A stretch of 64,000 nucleotides of DNA from Perca fluviatilis. Lineage: Eukaryota > Chordata > Actinopteri > Perciformes > Percidae. Made by a program: the position numbers and the translations under genes. This document shows positions 33,813-45,800 of the stretch, in pieces. Location of the stretch: contig NC_053122.1 in the NCBI RefSeq assembly GCF_010015445.1, forward strand, positions 33,921,513 to 33,985,512. Direction: 5' to 3'. Every line of letters starts with the position of its first letter. Position 1 is the stretch's first letter. Under the pieces are notes generated by a model. The model was not told the origin of the DNA and ran no database searches. It saw only the letters and a program-made list of their open reading frames with translations.

Positions 33813-35485
33813 GTACTGAAAAATACCAATATGTGTCTTTTTAGTCGCTTTTTGAACGTGTGTTTGGCCAAGTTAACGTTACCCAACTCATGCAGCGTAG
33901 TAGCCCGACTCTGCTGGTCAGTTTAGCGGTGCAACGTTAATGTTCTGTGACTTGAGTGTCCGCTGGTATTGGTTTGAGCCGAAGTTTTGATACAACCCAT
34001 GTTGCTTTTTAAGAAGTTATAATTTTCAGACCAAAGTAATTCACTTCTATTATTGTCATTGACCAGGAGGAAAATGCTGAGGAGGAAGAGGAGGAAGAAG
34101 AGCAAGACATGGTGGTAAGTTTGTTCTTAATAAATCTGACCAATATATTGTTTGTGTATGAAGACACCCTCAAAGCTTTCTCGGAAAACTACAACAATGT
34201 GAAAGTATTACACATAAAGTAGGCTAAAGGGGAGTGGCAGTAGCTCAGTTTGAGAGAGTTTGGTTGGGAAGCGGAGGGTCGCTGGTTCAAGTCCCAGTAC
34301 GAAGTGTGGCTTGATAGCTGGAGAGAGGCCAGTTCACCTCCTGGGTGAACTGGTGCTCTTGAGCAAGGCACCGTACGCCCCCCCCCCTCAAAACCGCTCA
34401 GGGCGCTGGTCCAACACTAGCAGCCCCCTCACTCTGACATCTCTCCATTAAGGCATGAATAGGTCCTGAGCATGTGTATTTCAGGCCTAACAGAGTGTAC
34501 ATTGTAATTCTCCCAATGGGGGAATCAATAAAAAAAACAAAGAAAAAAAGGCCAAGGTTATAAGGCCACATTAATTCGGTTTAGATACAATTATGAGACA
34601 GTACAAAGTCTGCAATTTTCCATTAATACTTCTCTACAGTTAAGACCTGAACATTGTACTTTTTACACCGCTACGTTCATTTGAAAGCTTCAGTTTCTAG
34701 TTACTTTGCAGATTAATATAATCAACAAATTATGATGCGTGACGCTTAGATAGGACTTTATTAGTAGTCATGGAAACACGCTTGTGTGTGGAAACACACA
34801 CAAGCTACCCAGCAGTATGTAAAGTAATGCATAAGTAAAAGTAAAGTAATCCATCAATACTACCATGCTTCAATGTATCAGTTTGAGCATTGTTTTTAAT
34901 TTGGCAATGATTCAATGTTTAGGGTTAATCTGAAGAATCAGGCTTCGATATCAAAAGGTGGAGACAAGGAATTATGTTGGTGCAAGGTTCCTGGCAGCAG
35001 CTGTAGCGTTGAACACATGTGTGGATATTACCAGTTATGTGATTTAAGTTGATTTGATGGTTAATTTATTTTAACAGTCTTCATGATGCCCCATTTTCCA
35101 TGATATAGCACATTTGCTTTTTGTCCCTCTCAGGACCCTCTAGAAACAATACGAGCCAAGTGTGAGCAGACTGAACACTGTGTGCACACCAAGGAGCGTC
35201 TGGAGACATGTGAAGCCCGAGTCGGCTCCCGATCCAACACTGCTGAAGAATGCACAGAAGAACTCTTCGACTTCCTGCATGCACGGGACCATTGTGTGAG
35301 TGTGTGTGAGAAAGTGGAGAAAATGAGAAGCCCTTTTCCCTTTCAGTGCCCAAATGGCATAAGAAAAACCAGACAGTGTGACTTTTGAAAGCTAATTTTC
35401 TGTGCTTTTGTCTTTCAGTAAAGATGCTAATTGTGTTCTCATTTTTCTTCAGGTGGCGCACAAGCTGTTCCACCATGTGAAATAA
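33765..35485 (+). CDS. uqcrh: Cytochrome b-c1 complex subunit 6 (hinge protein), 96 aa, 4 exons
   Basis: Exons are 33765-33812, 34067-34114, 35134-35295 and 35453-35485, all phase 0 and GT-AG (291 nt). The hinge protein sits on the intermembrane-space side of respiratory complex III, where it helps cytochrome c1 meet cytochrome c. The N-terminal third is strongly acidic (a run of eight Glu, all from exon 2). Five cysteines at 42, 48, 58, 72 and 86 keep the family spacing; by homology 42-86 and 58-72 should form the disulfides of its helical hairpin. [15 protein letters not shown] and VAHKLF are diagnostic. It shares a promoter with nsun4 and converges with pif1. A SINE lies in intron 2. The frame is intact. 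Confidence 0.95.
34067..34114 (+). CDS. uqcrh: uqcrh exon 2 (acidic run)
   Basis: The acceptor is gaccag|gagg and the donor gtg|gtaagt. Its sixteen codons are almost all Glu. Confidence 0.92.
34229..34512 (+). mobile_element. tRNA-derived SINE in uqcrh intron 2
   Basis: An A-box-like GTGGCAGTAGCTCAGT and a B-box GGTTCAAGTCC (34284-34294) form an internal RNA polymerase III promoter. A conserved core (GCTCTTGAGCAAGGCACCG) and an AT-rich tail (AATAAAAAAAAC) follow. It is not a functional tRNA gene. Confidence 0.88.
35134..35295 (+). CDS. uqcrh: uqcrh exon 3 (cysteine hairpin core)
   Basis: The acceptor is ctctcag|gacc and the donor tgt|gtgagt. It encodes 54 residues starting [10 protein letters not shown] and ending FLHARDHC, with all five cysteines. 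Confidence 0.95.
35453..35485 (+). CDS. uqcrh: uqcrh exon 4 (C-terminus)
   Basis: The acceptor is cttcag|gtgg. It encodes [10 protein letters not shown] followed by TAA. Confidence 0.94.
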   Translation: MAHKLFHHVK

Positions 35486-35850
35486 CCTGCCTGCTCAGCT
35501 CCCTCCACTTGCAGCTGTAGACTATTTAACTGCTAAAATTTGTAAAATAATCAGGACTATTCTGTTCTTCTGTGTATTAGTGTAAATGAAGTGTATTGGG
35601 TTCCTTGACTAAATACATGCCACTTTTCCTGTATACTGTGCATACTTGTGTTGACTGGGTCAGGAGCAGTATGTAGAATATGAGTCACTGCTTGGATATG
35701 TTAAGAAGTGAATCATAGATGTTGAAGGATGTGCAACGAAGGGAATCAAACTATCAATTCTCACTGGTCAGTTCAGAAGCAAGAGCAAACATGCTGCTCT
35801 GGCAATGCAGTTTACCTCAGGTTTGGTCATGGACTCCTCACTAACTCGAA

Positions 35851-35856
35851 AATAAA
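35851..35856 (+). terminator. Candidate uqcrh polyadenylation signal AATAAA
   Basis: This is the first canonical hexamer after the uqcrh stop, 366 nt downstream. A nearer non-canonical site cannot be excluded. Confidence 0.4.
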
Positions 35857-35983
35857 GGGTTTTTTGGTGTTCAGTAATTCCATGCATTGGATTCTTCTGT
35901 GTTACAATTGAATGGGATTGTCTGACTGTATATTCAGTACAAGCATTTTTAAGCTCTGAAGGCTGTCTTGTGAGTTTGATGTA

Positions 35984-36380
35984 CACTACCGGTCAAAAGT
36001 TTGGGGTCACTCAGACATTTCCATATTACAGACAGAATACCAGCTGTTTTCAGATTACATTATGTGCTTCCGTAATTGCAAAAGGGTTCTCAATGTTTTC
36101 TCCGTTAGCCTTTTAAAATGACATTAGTAAACAATGTGCCTTTGGAACATTGGATGAAAGGTTGCTGATAATGGGCGATGTAGATACTGCATTAAAGATC
36201 AGCAGTTTCTACAACAGTCGACAACCCTTTTGCATTTATGGAAGGACATAATGTCATCTGAAAACTGCTGCCCTGGTTTAAAAAAAAAAAAAAAAAAAAA
36301 AAGGCAACTGATCTCAGCTGGTATTCTGTCTGTAATGAAGTGGAAATTTCTAAGTGACCCCAAACTTTGGACCGGTAGTG
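35984..36380. mobile_element. Tc1/mariner-type miniature transposon
   Basis: Inverted ends of about 27 bp begin CACTACCGGTCAAAAGTTTG and are flanked by TA on both sides (35982-35983, 36381-36382). A poly-A run lies inside. It lies in the gap between the uqcrh and pif1 3' ends. Confidence 0.93.
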
Positions 36381-36523
36381 TATAATGGAAAAATATTTGT
36401 AGAATTAGACACACGTGATAAAAAAACCCCCACAAAAAACAAAAACACCCATTACCCAACTCACTAACTCCTAATGGCAGGGCACTAAGAAGGCTCCATG
36501 CAGAGATAGAGGTTGACTAGAAC

Positions 36524-36529
36524 TTTATT
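36524..36529 (-). terminator. pif1 polyadenylation signal AATAAA
   Basis: The hexamer on the minus strand lies 234 nt past the stop, in the context ccaataaagttct. No other hexamer is better placed, giving a compact 3' UTR. Confidence 0.6.
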
Positions 36530-36762
36530 GGAAAACATACCAACAATCATGATAATAAATTAAAAATAAAGCATAAAAATAAGCTCTTAAAAAAAACACA
36601 TGACCAGAAGGTGGCAGTAAGTGCTGCCGGTTAAAAGAGAAACCGTGAAGTTGTCTGGTTGCAGTCGTTTAAGAAAAGCAAATTGTCCCAAGAGAAATAA
36701 AACCAGATGCTAACTCATGCACACGGTGCATAATGTCACAGAGGATGAAGATTAATTCACCT

Positions 36763-36810
36763 TCAAGAGTTTTCTTTGTTGCTGTTGCCGAAAAAGTCAT
36801 CCATGGAGGC
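36763..36810 (-). CDS. pif1: pif1 exon 12 (C-terminal tail)
   Basis: The acceptor is cctctgcag|gcct. It encodes [15 protein letters not shown] then TGA (36763-36765). It is the only short exon far from homology to human Pif1, but the acceptor, frame and downstream polyadenylation signal all support it. Confidence 0.85.
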   Translation of the reverse strand, partial: ASMDDFFGNSNKENS

Positions 36811-39800
36811 CTGCAGAGGGCAGTGGAGACAGGAAATTATTTTACAAGCTTGAACAGTGGGTGAAAACGTATTTTAAAAGAGAGAGATGTTGTGCAGCAC
36901 TCCAGTGTAATGCGACAGATACTAAATATAATATGGTGTTATGCCTCAATTGGGTTTCTACTTGTTATTACTGTGACACTACTACAGGAATTGTATTTTA
37001 TTTAATGAAAAGCTGAATTATCAGTCAACACCGTCTACAGGTAATGAGGACAAGGTCTACACGCACCTGCATGAGCAGCCTCTCTTTCCTCAGTTTCTTG
37101 TAGAAGACAAGAACGTCTGGATCTGCCCTGACCACACGGGGGTCAAAGTCCATGACCCTCAGACCCTGCAGGCTCCGAGCCCGAGACAACGCCACGTAGG
37201 CCTGGCCGCTCTCAAACACGCGCGCCAGAGAGATCTCCACACAGTCAAGGGTCATTCCCTAAAAAACAAACAAAAAAAACATTGGTTAAAAGGTCAGAAA
37301 AAACTATTTTACAACCCAGAATGTTTTGGCATTTTGTAGTTCAAAAAAATAAGCATTGATTGATTTGATAGATATTCCAGTATTTGAAATAAAAATTTGT
37401 CCAAATACAAGATTTAAAGAGCATCATGGGCAACATCTCCACCCCCCCACACTGATTCTCAGGGATTGTATTGCTTTTGTTTCCAATCATTTTTTATTTG
37501 AAGGGATACGCAGGTGTGGGATTTCCGTCATCCTCCCCCATGCTTTAGCCCCTCTGCTGTAGATCAAACATCGGTGACACATTGGTCGTGACCAATGAAC
37601 TCAATTACCCAGAGGGACCCTTTTCCCCCCTCCAGCCAATTTCAGAGCGCGAGGTGAGGATATGAGTTTGCTGCTTGTGGGGATTGACGAATACACAGTT
37701 ACAGCTCATTTGTGGGCAGCAGTAATACTGGGTCGGCGTTCAGGGTGTCTGACCACGCTGTAGCAATTTCCCACATGAAATGGCATTGTTGTGTCAGGGC
37801 TCACTCGCCTAACCCGACTTTCTCTCTGCCTGCTGTGTCATTTGGAAACCGTGAGTAGGAACTTCCGATAAGATTTTTAGAGTGAGCCAAGTTTAATTAT
37901 AAAAAAAAAAAAAAAAAAAAAAACAGCATACAGCTCTAATTTCATGCTCAAATGCTCAGAACATAATTGTGCCACTGTTATTTAATCGCTATATGGCACA
38001 GTGAGTGACTGTCTGTCTTTCCATCCATCACAGTGATAAGTATAAATAGTGTGCATACTGAACAGATGAATCATTTCCCCAAATTTACCTTTTTTTTTTT
38101 TGGGGTCAATTTGACCCCAGCAATTTAAACCTCAAGAAAATGGAATAAAAAAAATAAAACATTTTATGTGTCAGGTACTTTACATATCTTTGTTGACTAC
38201 CTAAATGTCCTTGATAAAACAACCCTATTTTGGTTGTTTTTATTGGCTTCATATGAAAGGTTATATTTATAATATTTATTTGCATTTATTAGTTTTTCGT
38301 TTTGACTTTGTTTTGAAATTCAGTTTAGTTTTAATTAGTTTTTAAAGAGAGTTTGCTAGTTTAGTTTTTCATTTTTTGAAAATGCTTAGTTTTTAGTTTA
38401 GTTATTAGTTTGCCTTTTGTAATATGGGTCATTTGTCTGGGGCAAGATTAAAAAAAAAAGGCCAGAAAAAGTATTGTGTAATAATAACTTGACAAAAACA
38501 TACCATTTTAGAAATATGTAGGCTATTCACAATGTATTCAACAATAACACCCGTAAGTTACATAAAATGTACATATGATGAGCACAAATATGTAAACGGT
38601 TTACACAAGACACCATAGTAGGTGGAAAATGTGTGACGTGTGCCAGGAAAAAAGCCTAAATAGCCAACAGACTAAAGACCTACTGTACATGAGGTTGTTG
38701 TTGTTACAGGTGTTTTGAACTTTGGTTCGGGTAAAGTGGCGAACTTTTTTGAAGTCATTCGGGTCATACAGTTGTGTAGCTAGACATCCCAGTATCAATA
38801 CACATTAACCCCCGCTTCCCCCCCGCTTTTAGTGTTCCTGTAGTGTTCTGTCCTACGGTTGTGTCCGTCATACTGCCTGGCCCTTTACCCATACATCCAT
38901 GCCTAGTACCAGTGTTGCACCTGTTGTGACCTGTCGAATTTTGTAACTCTAGAGGGCGCTGTTGTATTGGAATCTACACTCACCTGAAAGATTATTAGGA
39001 ACACTTGTTAAATTTCTCGTTAATGCAATTATCTAATCAACCAATCACATGGCATGCTTCAATGCATTTAGGGGGGGTGGTCCAGGTCTAGACATCTCCT
39101 GAACTCCAAACTGAATGTCAGAATGGGAAAGAAAGGTGATCTAAGCAACTTTGAGCGTGGCATGGTTGTTGGTGCCAGACGGGCTGGTCTGAGTATTTCA
39201 CAATCTGCTCAGTTACTGGGATTTTCACACACAACCATTTCTAGGGTTTACAAAGAATGGTCTGAAAAAGAAAGAACATCCAGTATGCTGCAGTCCTGGG
39301 GGGCGAAAATGCCTTGTTGATGCTAGAGGTCAGAGGAGAATGGGCCGAGCGATTCAAGCTGATAGAAGATCAACTTTGACTCCAATAACCACTCGTTACA
39401 ACCGAGGTATGCAGCAAAGCATTTGTGAAGCCACAACACGCACAACCTTGAGACGGATGGGCTACACCAGCAGAAGACCCCACCAGGTACCACTCATCTC
39501 CACTAAAAACAGGAAAATGAGGCTACAATTTGAACAAGCTCAACAAAATTGGACAGTTGAAGACTGGAAAAATGTTGCCTGGTCTGATGAGTCTCGATTT
39601 CTGTTGAGACATTCAGATGGTAGAGTCAGAATTTGGCGTAAACAATGAGAACATGGATCCGTCATGCCTTGTTACCACTGTGCAGGCTGGTGGTGGTGGT
39701 GTAATGGTGGGGGGGATCCCTTTCGCCTTCAAAACTGCCTGAATTCTTTGTGTCATTGATTCAACAAGGAGCTGGAAATTTACTGACTGAAATTTGAATG

Positions 39801-42800
39801 CATAGCCATTTACTGAAATTCTAAACGCACAGTAAACGTATTATGGTCTAATTATTCTATGGACCATTTAGTCCTTCTGCCATGTCTAGTATCACCCTCA
39901 TGCCCAGATTAGATGCTTTGCCAGTGTACACCTGCATACTCTTTGGCATAGCTGGACTGTGCATGCTGCCCATATTTTGATACCGTATTTGTTTGTTTGC
40001 TGTTTGGTGTGTATTGCCTGAAGGGACAGTCCCAACGAAATGCAACTGTAAAGAGAGGGTAATCGCTGCACCCACTTGTCCCATAAATCCGGTGTTGCTA
40101 AAATAATAATATAAAGTGTCTGACACGGGAGAAAACGGGGAATGTCTTCAGAAACATGGTGGCGGAATACAATGCACTTCCAGTGGCAGCATTCAAAAGT
40201 AGCACTGCAAAGATTAATCAATTGGTGGTCAACTATTAAATCAAAACGCAAACTATTTTGATAAATCGATTCATCAGTTTGAGTCCCTTTATGTAAAAAT
40301 TCGTATTCCAGCTTCTTGAACGTGAATATTTTCTAGTTTCTTCACTCCTGTGACAGTAAACTGAATGTCTAGTAGAGTTGCGGATTATCACTATAATCGT
40401 TAGTTTCAGCCCTATTCCAAAGGCTTGCCGTTTCTTCACCTTTGGACTTTGACGCTCCTGTTAAAGTGGATCACATCCAAATCTTTCCAACTGTCCCCAT
40501 ACACTTCAATGTGGGCAGAGGGACTAGAACAACTTTTGGAAGAGAACGTGTCCACTCTTGGAGGTCGAGAGTACAGACTCTGCAGGTGGTTGGGAGACAG
40601 CAACAAGAGGGTCAACCACCCCAACAGTCGCATTCTCATCAGAGCACGCTGCCTCATAATTGTTTATTTTAAACCTTTATTTATCCAGATGAGTCGATTG
40701 AGAACAAATTCTCATTTGCAACGACAACCTGTCACATTCACACAGCTCCACATTCATACCTGGAAGCTGCCCAGTACAACCCCAGTCTGATCTGCTGGCC
40801 ACTGAGCAGCTCCACTGGAGTGGTTGGAGGTTAAGGGCCTTGCTCAAGGGCACCTCAGTGGTGGTAATGAGGGAGGGACAAGCGCTGCTCTTTCACTTTC
40901 CCCACCCAGTCTCTCTCTGTCGGTCTGGGGACTGAACAGACGACCTCCCAGTCACAAGCTTCTTTAGGCCACCCCCACCCTCTTTGTGGGGACCTGCCAT
41001 TGACATAATGCATGCCCTAGCCCCTTACCCTAACCTTAACCATCACAACTAAATGCCTATCCTTAACCCTTACCCTCACCTAATTCTATCCCCAATCTTA
41101 AAACCAAGTCACAAAAAAAAACAAAAAAAAACAGCCCTTTAAACTTGTGGGGTCCAGCATTTTGGCCCCACAAAGCTGTCGACACCCCAGAAGTATACTG
41201 GACTCCCGGTTTTTGGACCTCACGAATGAACACACATACAGTCATTTTTAAATGGAGAGTGTGTAACGAGAGAGCCCACAGAGCACCGAGAGAAATGGTT
41301 AAGAAGGCTGCAGTACAAACTTTTATACGTTTGTTCCTCCCCTGAGATGTTTGAACCATCAATGTCCTTGCAGGAACTATTACATCAAGGGGTTCCTTCA
41401 ATACTGCCAGGCATGGTTTATGGCAGGTTAGGGTCCTAAAAAAAAATTGCATGCGATAGTGACCTCAATATTGGCCAAAACAAAAAGGTGTGTAAAATGT
41501 TCATATTTCCTCTATGTTTTACACCGCTAACAACAGCGTGGGGTCAAATTGACCCCCAAAGAACAGGACATTAAAGAATATCATGTTAATTTTATGTTGG
41601 CCTAGTTGTCCCCATTAAATTAGGCAGTGTCATTCAATACAAAGCAAAAAATAATGACACATTTAGAGACCTTTAACTTTAAATGGGGTCAAATTGACCG
41701 CAATATTTGTGAAAAAGGCAAAATATGTCAAACCATTCTGAATGAAGTATTGTGGTGCTGCAGAGACATCCTGGGCCTACAGATCCTATCCTACAGACTA
41801 CAGAAAACGTCTTTGTTTGGTACAGATCCTTGCAAAAAATAATCACACTACATGACTATAGTACATTTGTATTTGTGTTTCAATGAAAATGATCCACAAA
41901 AATATCATTCCCTCCAATATCGTGAATCATATTGCAACATCAGTCAAAAATTGTTTCCACATATCGTGCAGCCCTAGTTGAAACGTACCAGTTCTATACA
42001 GTGTTTACACTACTGTATACACTACATACCTACTTGGCATAGGAAACCATTTTAGCAATTAGTATACAGAAAAAATAAAATAACCCAACATACTAGTGAG
42101 AGGAAATGATACAACGTATGATGTCAGATGTCAAACAAACTGCAATTTTGGAAAGCTACAGCCAATCATGTTTACACTGTACTCTAATAGCATTGTACAA
42201 TCCATTGTATACCAACATCATCGCTTTTTATCCTCATCTTACTTTAACACAAGTTATTATTTCTTGCACTTTTAACCATGTTACTTACCCATTAGCCTTT
42301 TCCCCCCCTTACTCTTATTTCTCACTATGAGCTTTTAATTAATTTCAACAAAGTATTCTGAATCAAACTTCACAAAGAGACATTTCAGATTTAATACTTT
42401 TGTTTGTCCATTTTTTTTTTGTAAACCGTTTCACCACCACCCACAATTTCTCTTTCAATAATCTCTTTCCAGCTGTGATCAACTCCTCCCGTTTCCTTTG
42501 TGCATTGCGAGTGTGCGTCAAGAGCCAACTTTAAAAAAAAAAAATAAAGACTATTTGTAGCTACATGCATGGGGTGACTGAACCAGATCCCAGCTGAAAT
42601 TGTGTGAAAGCACCCCATCTCGAGGGGCTGAGAGATAACCACTGATGCTCCCATTCACACCTATGGGCAACTGAGAGTCACCAATAACTAGTCTCACATT
42701 GCCAGACCTTCCTCCACAGGTCTGGCTAGTCCACACAGCATTCCGGGATGGGAGAAAAAAAAACGTGCTCTGGTTTATTGGCACTAGGGTTGGGTATCGT

Positions 42801-45800
42801 TTTTTTTTTTCGATTCCGGTGCTAAATTGATACTTTTAAAACTGTGCCTAAACGATGCCTGAACCGGTACTTTTCAATAAAGTAAAAAAAAAGAAAAAAA
42901 AAAATAAGGGTAGTAAACAGTCAGTGACTTGTTTATTGCTTTATTGTCAAAATTAAAGATTTAATAATAATTTAATAACTATAACAATAACTTATTTCAC
43001 CAGTAAATTGCTGTTGAACACCAGATGGGAAAAGGGTATTTTACAATTACTGTGAATGCACCACAAGGCTACCTGTTTTAAGTGAATGCACCGTCTGTGT
43101 TGTTTAATTCCGACCATATAAACATAGTACTACTAGTACTACTACTGTATATCTATGAATTGCGACAACGGCAGCTGCTGTGCTGCATTGCAGACTGTTA
43201 CATCCCGCTGTTGAAGTCCTCCACAGTGAAATACAGTCACACTTTACACTGTTTAACATTAGCTGTCAGCATTTTACCGGTGTTTAATCCAGCTGCTAGC
43301 TAAAGGTAGGCTAACGTTACATGCTGTCAGGTGTAGTGTAAAGTCAAGCACCGAAATGAGGCACCGAAACTTTCGTTCTTATTCGGTTTCGTTACTACCG
43401 TTTACGTCGGTACCGGTTCCCTATTGGCACCGAGTTTTGGTACCCAACCCTAATTGGCACTCTTTAAACCAATCACACAATCAAAAAAAAAAAAAAAAAG
43501 GGCTAAATGTGTGATGTTTAATGTTGCTAATCTTGTGCTTTCCTCAATAAAAAAAAAAAAAATTGATAAAAAACAAAAAACAAAAGAAATTCTATAAAGA
43601 TCTGGCAGCCATTCTTAGAACATCTTGCTCAATTTGTCGGAGACCTTGAACAGTTGTGAGATTCACAATAGGCCACTCACCTCTTTGATGAATTCTCAGT
43701 ACCAGTGACGCAACAGTAAATTTCTTTTTCTGAGTAATACGCCCAAGGTTTGTTTGTTTCCCCTTTTTCTTTCCTCTTCTTTTCATATTGGCATATTTTA
43801 TACTACTTGGAAAACACTTCAAACATATTGAACAAAAAAAGAAGGACCACAGGCGGCCTGTGGGGTGACCGTGCCAACCACTGCACCACCACCCTGCCCT
43901 ATTTGTTCACACATTTCACTCAAATTCGCTTTAATAAAAAAAATTAAAAATGGGTCGACCTCCTGCTGGAATAGTCAGGGAATCAAACTCCGTGACATTC
44001 ATCATCTGGGAACAAATAACTAGTGATAGAAAAAAAAAAATTTTTTTGGGGGGGGTTTTGGGGGGGCAGGGGAAGGGGGGGGGGGGGGGGGGGGGAAAAA
44101 AAAAAAAGAAAAAAAAAAAATTAGGATGTATCCTCTGTGCATCATGAATTACTATACAAAAAAATAAAAAGTGTGTGTAGTGATTATGTCTAGCCATTGT
44201 CAGTTTCATGACAAAGGCTAAAAGATGAAGAGTTAACTAGCGCTGCAAGTTTTTAATGTTCTCCACTACTCTGCTAGAAATAAAGCCACTGATAAACTAC
44301 TGGAAGGGAATTCATAGAAAACGTTTATAAAAGAGCTTTTTTCCCTTTTCATCTGAACAAAATCTATATTTCCGAGATCGCTTTCAACATCCATCACCTG
44401 ATGAATGGATTGTCGACCATAATTACACTCCATAATCTGGACAATGACTGAGCTCCAAGGCCGGTTCACACACCGCAATCAAACCTTGAGCTATTTCTAG
44501 CACTCTCCAGCAATAACACCAAATGCAATACAAAAGAAAAAACTTCTTTTAGGCTAATTGAGTTTGAATTGCCATTGATCAAGTGAGTCATGCATTCAAA
44601 AGAAAACACACACAAAGACTGGTGTCCCATGGCAACACCGAACAGTAGCTTCCTCAAAAGAGAAAGTGATGCCATGCTAGGGATTTGGTGAGCATTTGCC
44701 TCCGGATGTCTGTGCGCGTTGTGCGCTGTGGCTGAGCGCCTACCGACCTGACTCTTGTGGATGGAGATGGCCCAGGCCAGTTTGAGGGGCAGCTGCTGTC
44801 GACTCAGGTGGACCCCCCCGCCGGACTTAAACACCCAGCGCTCCGGCTTCAGCACCTCTGTGACGCCACACAGGAAACGCACATGTGGGAGTCCTGAGGA
44901 GACAGGCAAAGAGTCGGCACATGGATGGATGAGAATCTAAAAAACGATTTTTTTTTGTATCTTGAACAATCAACATACCGTTTAATATCTATGATAAAAA
45001 CAAAAACAAAAAGATAAAACAAATCGATCTGATATCCATCAAAGAACAACAAAAGGATGAGTTAGAGAAGGAGCAGGCAGAAGGATAGTGCTTATGTAGT
45101 CCTGCCCCTACTTTACAATATCATATTATCACAGAAGAAACAAAAGATGTGGAAATAAAAGATGCCTTTAATCTAAAAAAACAAACAAAAAAAAACACTA
45201 TGTGGTATTTGGATTTTAATTCTGCCTGACCTGCTGATACAACATGAAGGACCTTAGGCTCTCTCGTTGGGATGTTTTTTAAGTGGGGTTATATGGAGGT
45301 ACTTATCTACAGTAGATGGCGGTCAGCAGCAAGACGTATTTCAGCCACCTAAAATAAGAGGCCTACATAGTCAATATGGGTTTAGGTGTACACAATATTT
45401 AGAATTTATTCACCGCTCTACCTTGCCAACAAACCGCCCTCTTGGCTTTCTTCAACACCTTTGACAGAAAGTGATTTTACCTCACAGAACACTTTGTTTG
45501 GCCTTGATGGGTTAGTCCGAGTTACTGTGCGACTTTGGTGGCTTAGTATAGGATTCACTAAGGTCCCACAATAACACAAACTCACCGAATGAGGCAGCGT
45601 TAGACCAGCAACTCCCGTGTTCTGGGAGGTCAAATGTTTTTTTTGTCAAGGGGGTCTGGTGGCTTTGAACGGAGCAGAGGTGATAGAAGGGCCTCAGTTC
45701 CCTGTAGGAAAGGAACGTCTGATGGCAAGGTAAAGCAGTGAAAATATTCTTAATATAGTGTAGCTTACATTTAACAGATTATTTTTTTTTTTTTTTTTTA

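Larger units (their letters stand above)
37259..44747 (-). other. pif1 intron 10 (7.5 kb, transposon-rich)
   Basis: It contains the Tc1 remnant, repeated GGGGTCAAATTGACCCC palindromes (38102, 41540, 41694), LINE- or SINE-tail-like sequence at 40640-40960, a GTGGGGACC inverted-repeat element (about 40990-41220), the nested hAT at 42785, and a homopolymer patch at 44030-44125. No coding exon of another gene is seen. Confidence 0.6.

Noticed and set aside
34284..34294. tRNA-like A and B boxes
   Set aside because: No cloverleaf can be drawn and the downstream core and tail are those of a SINE.
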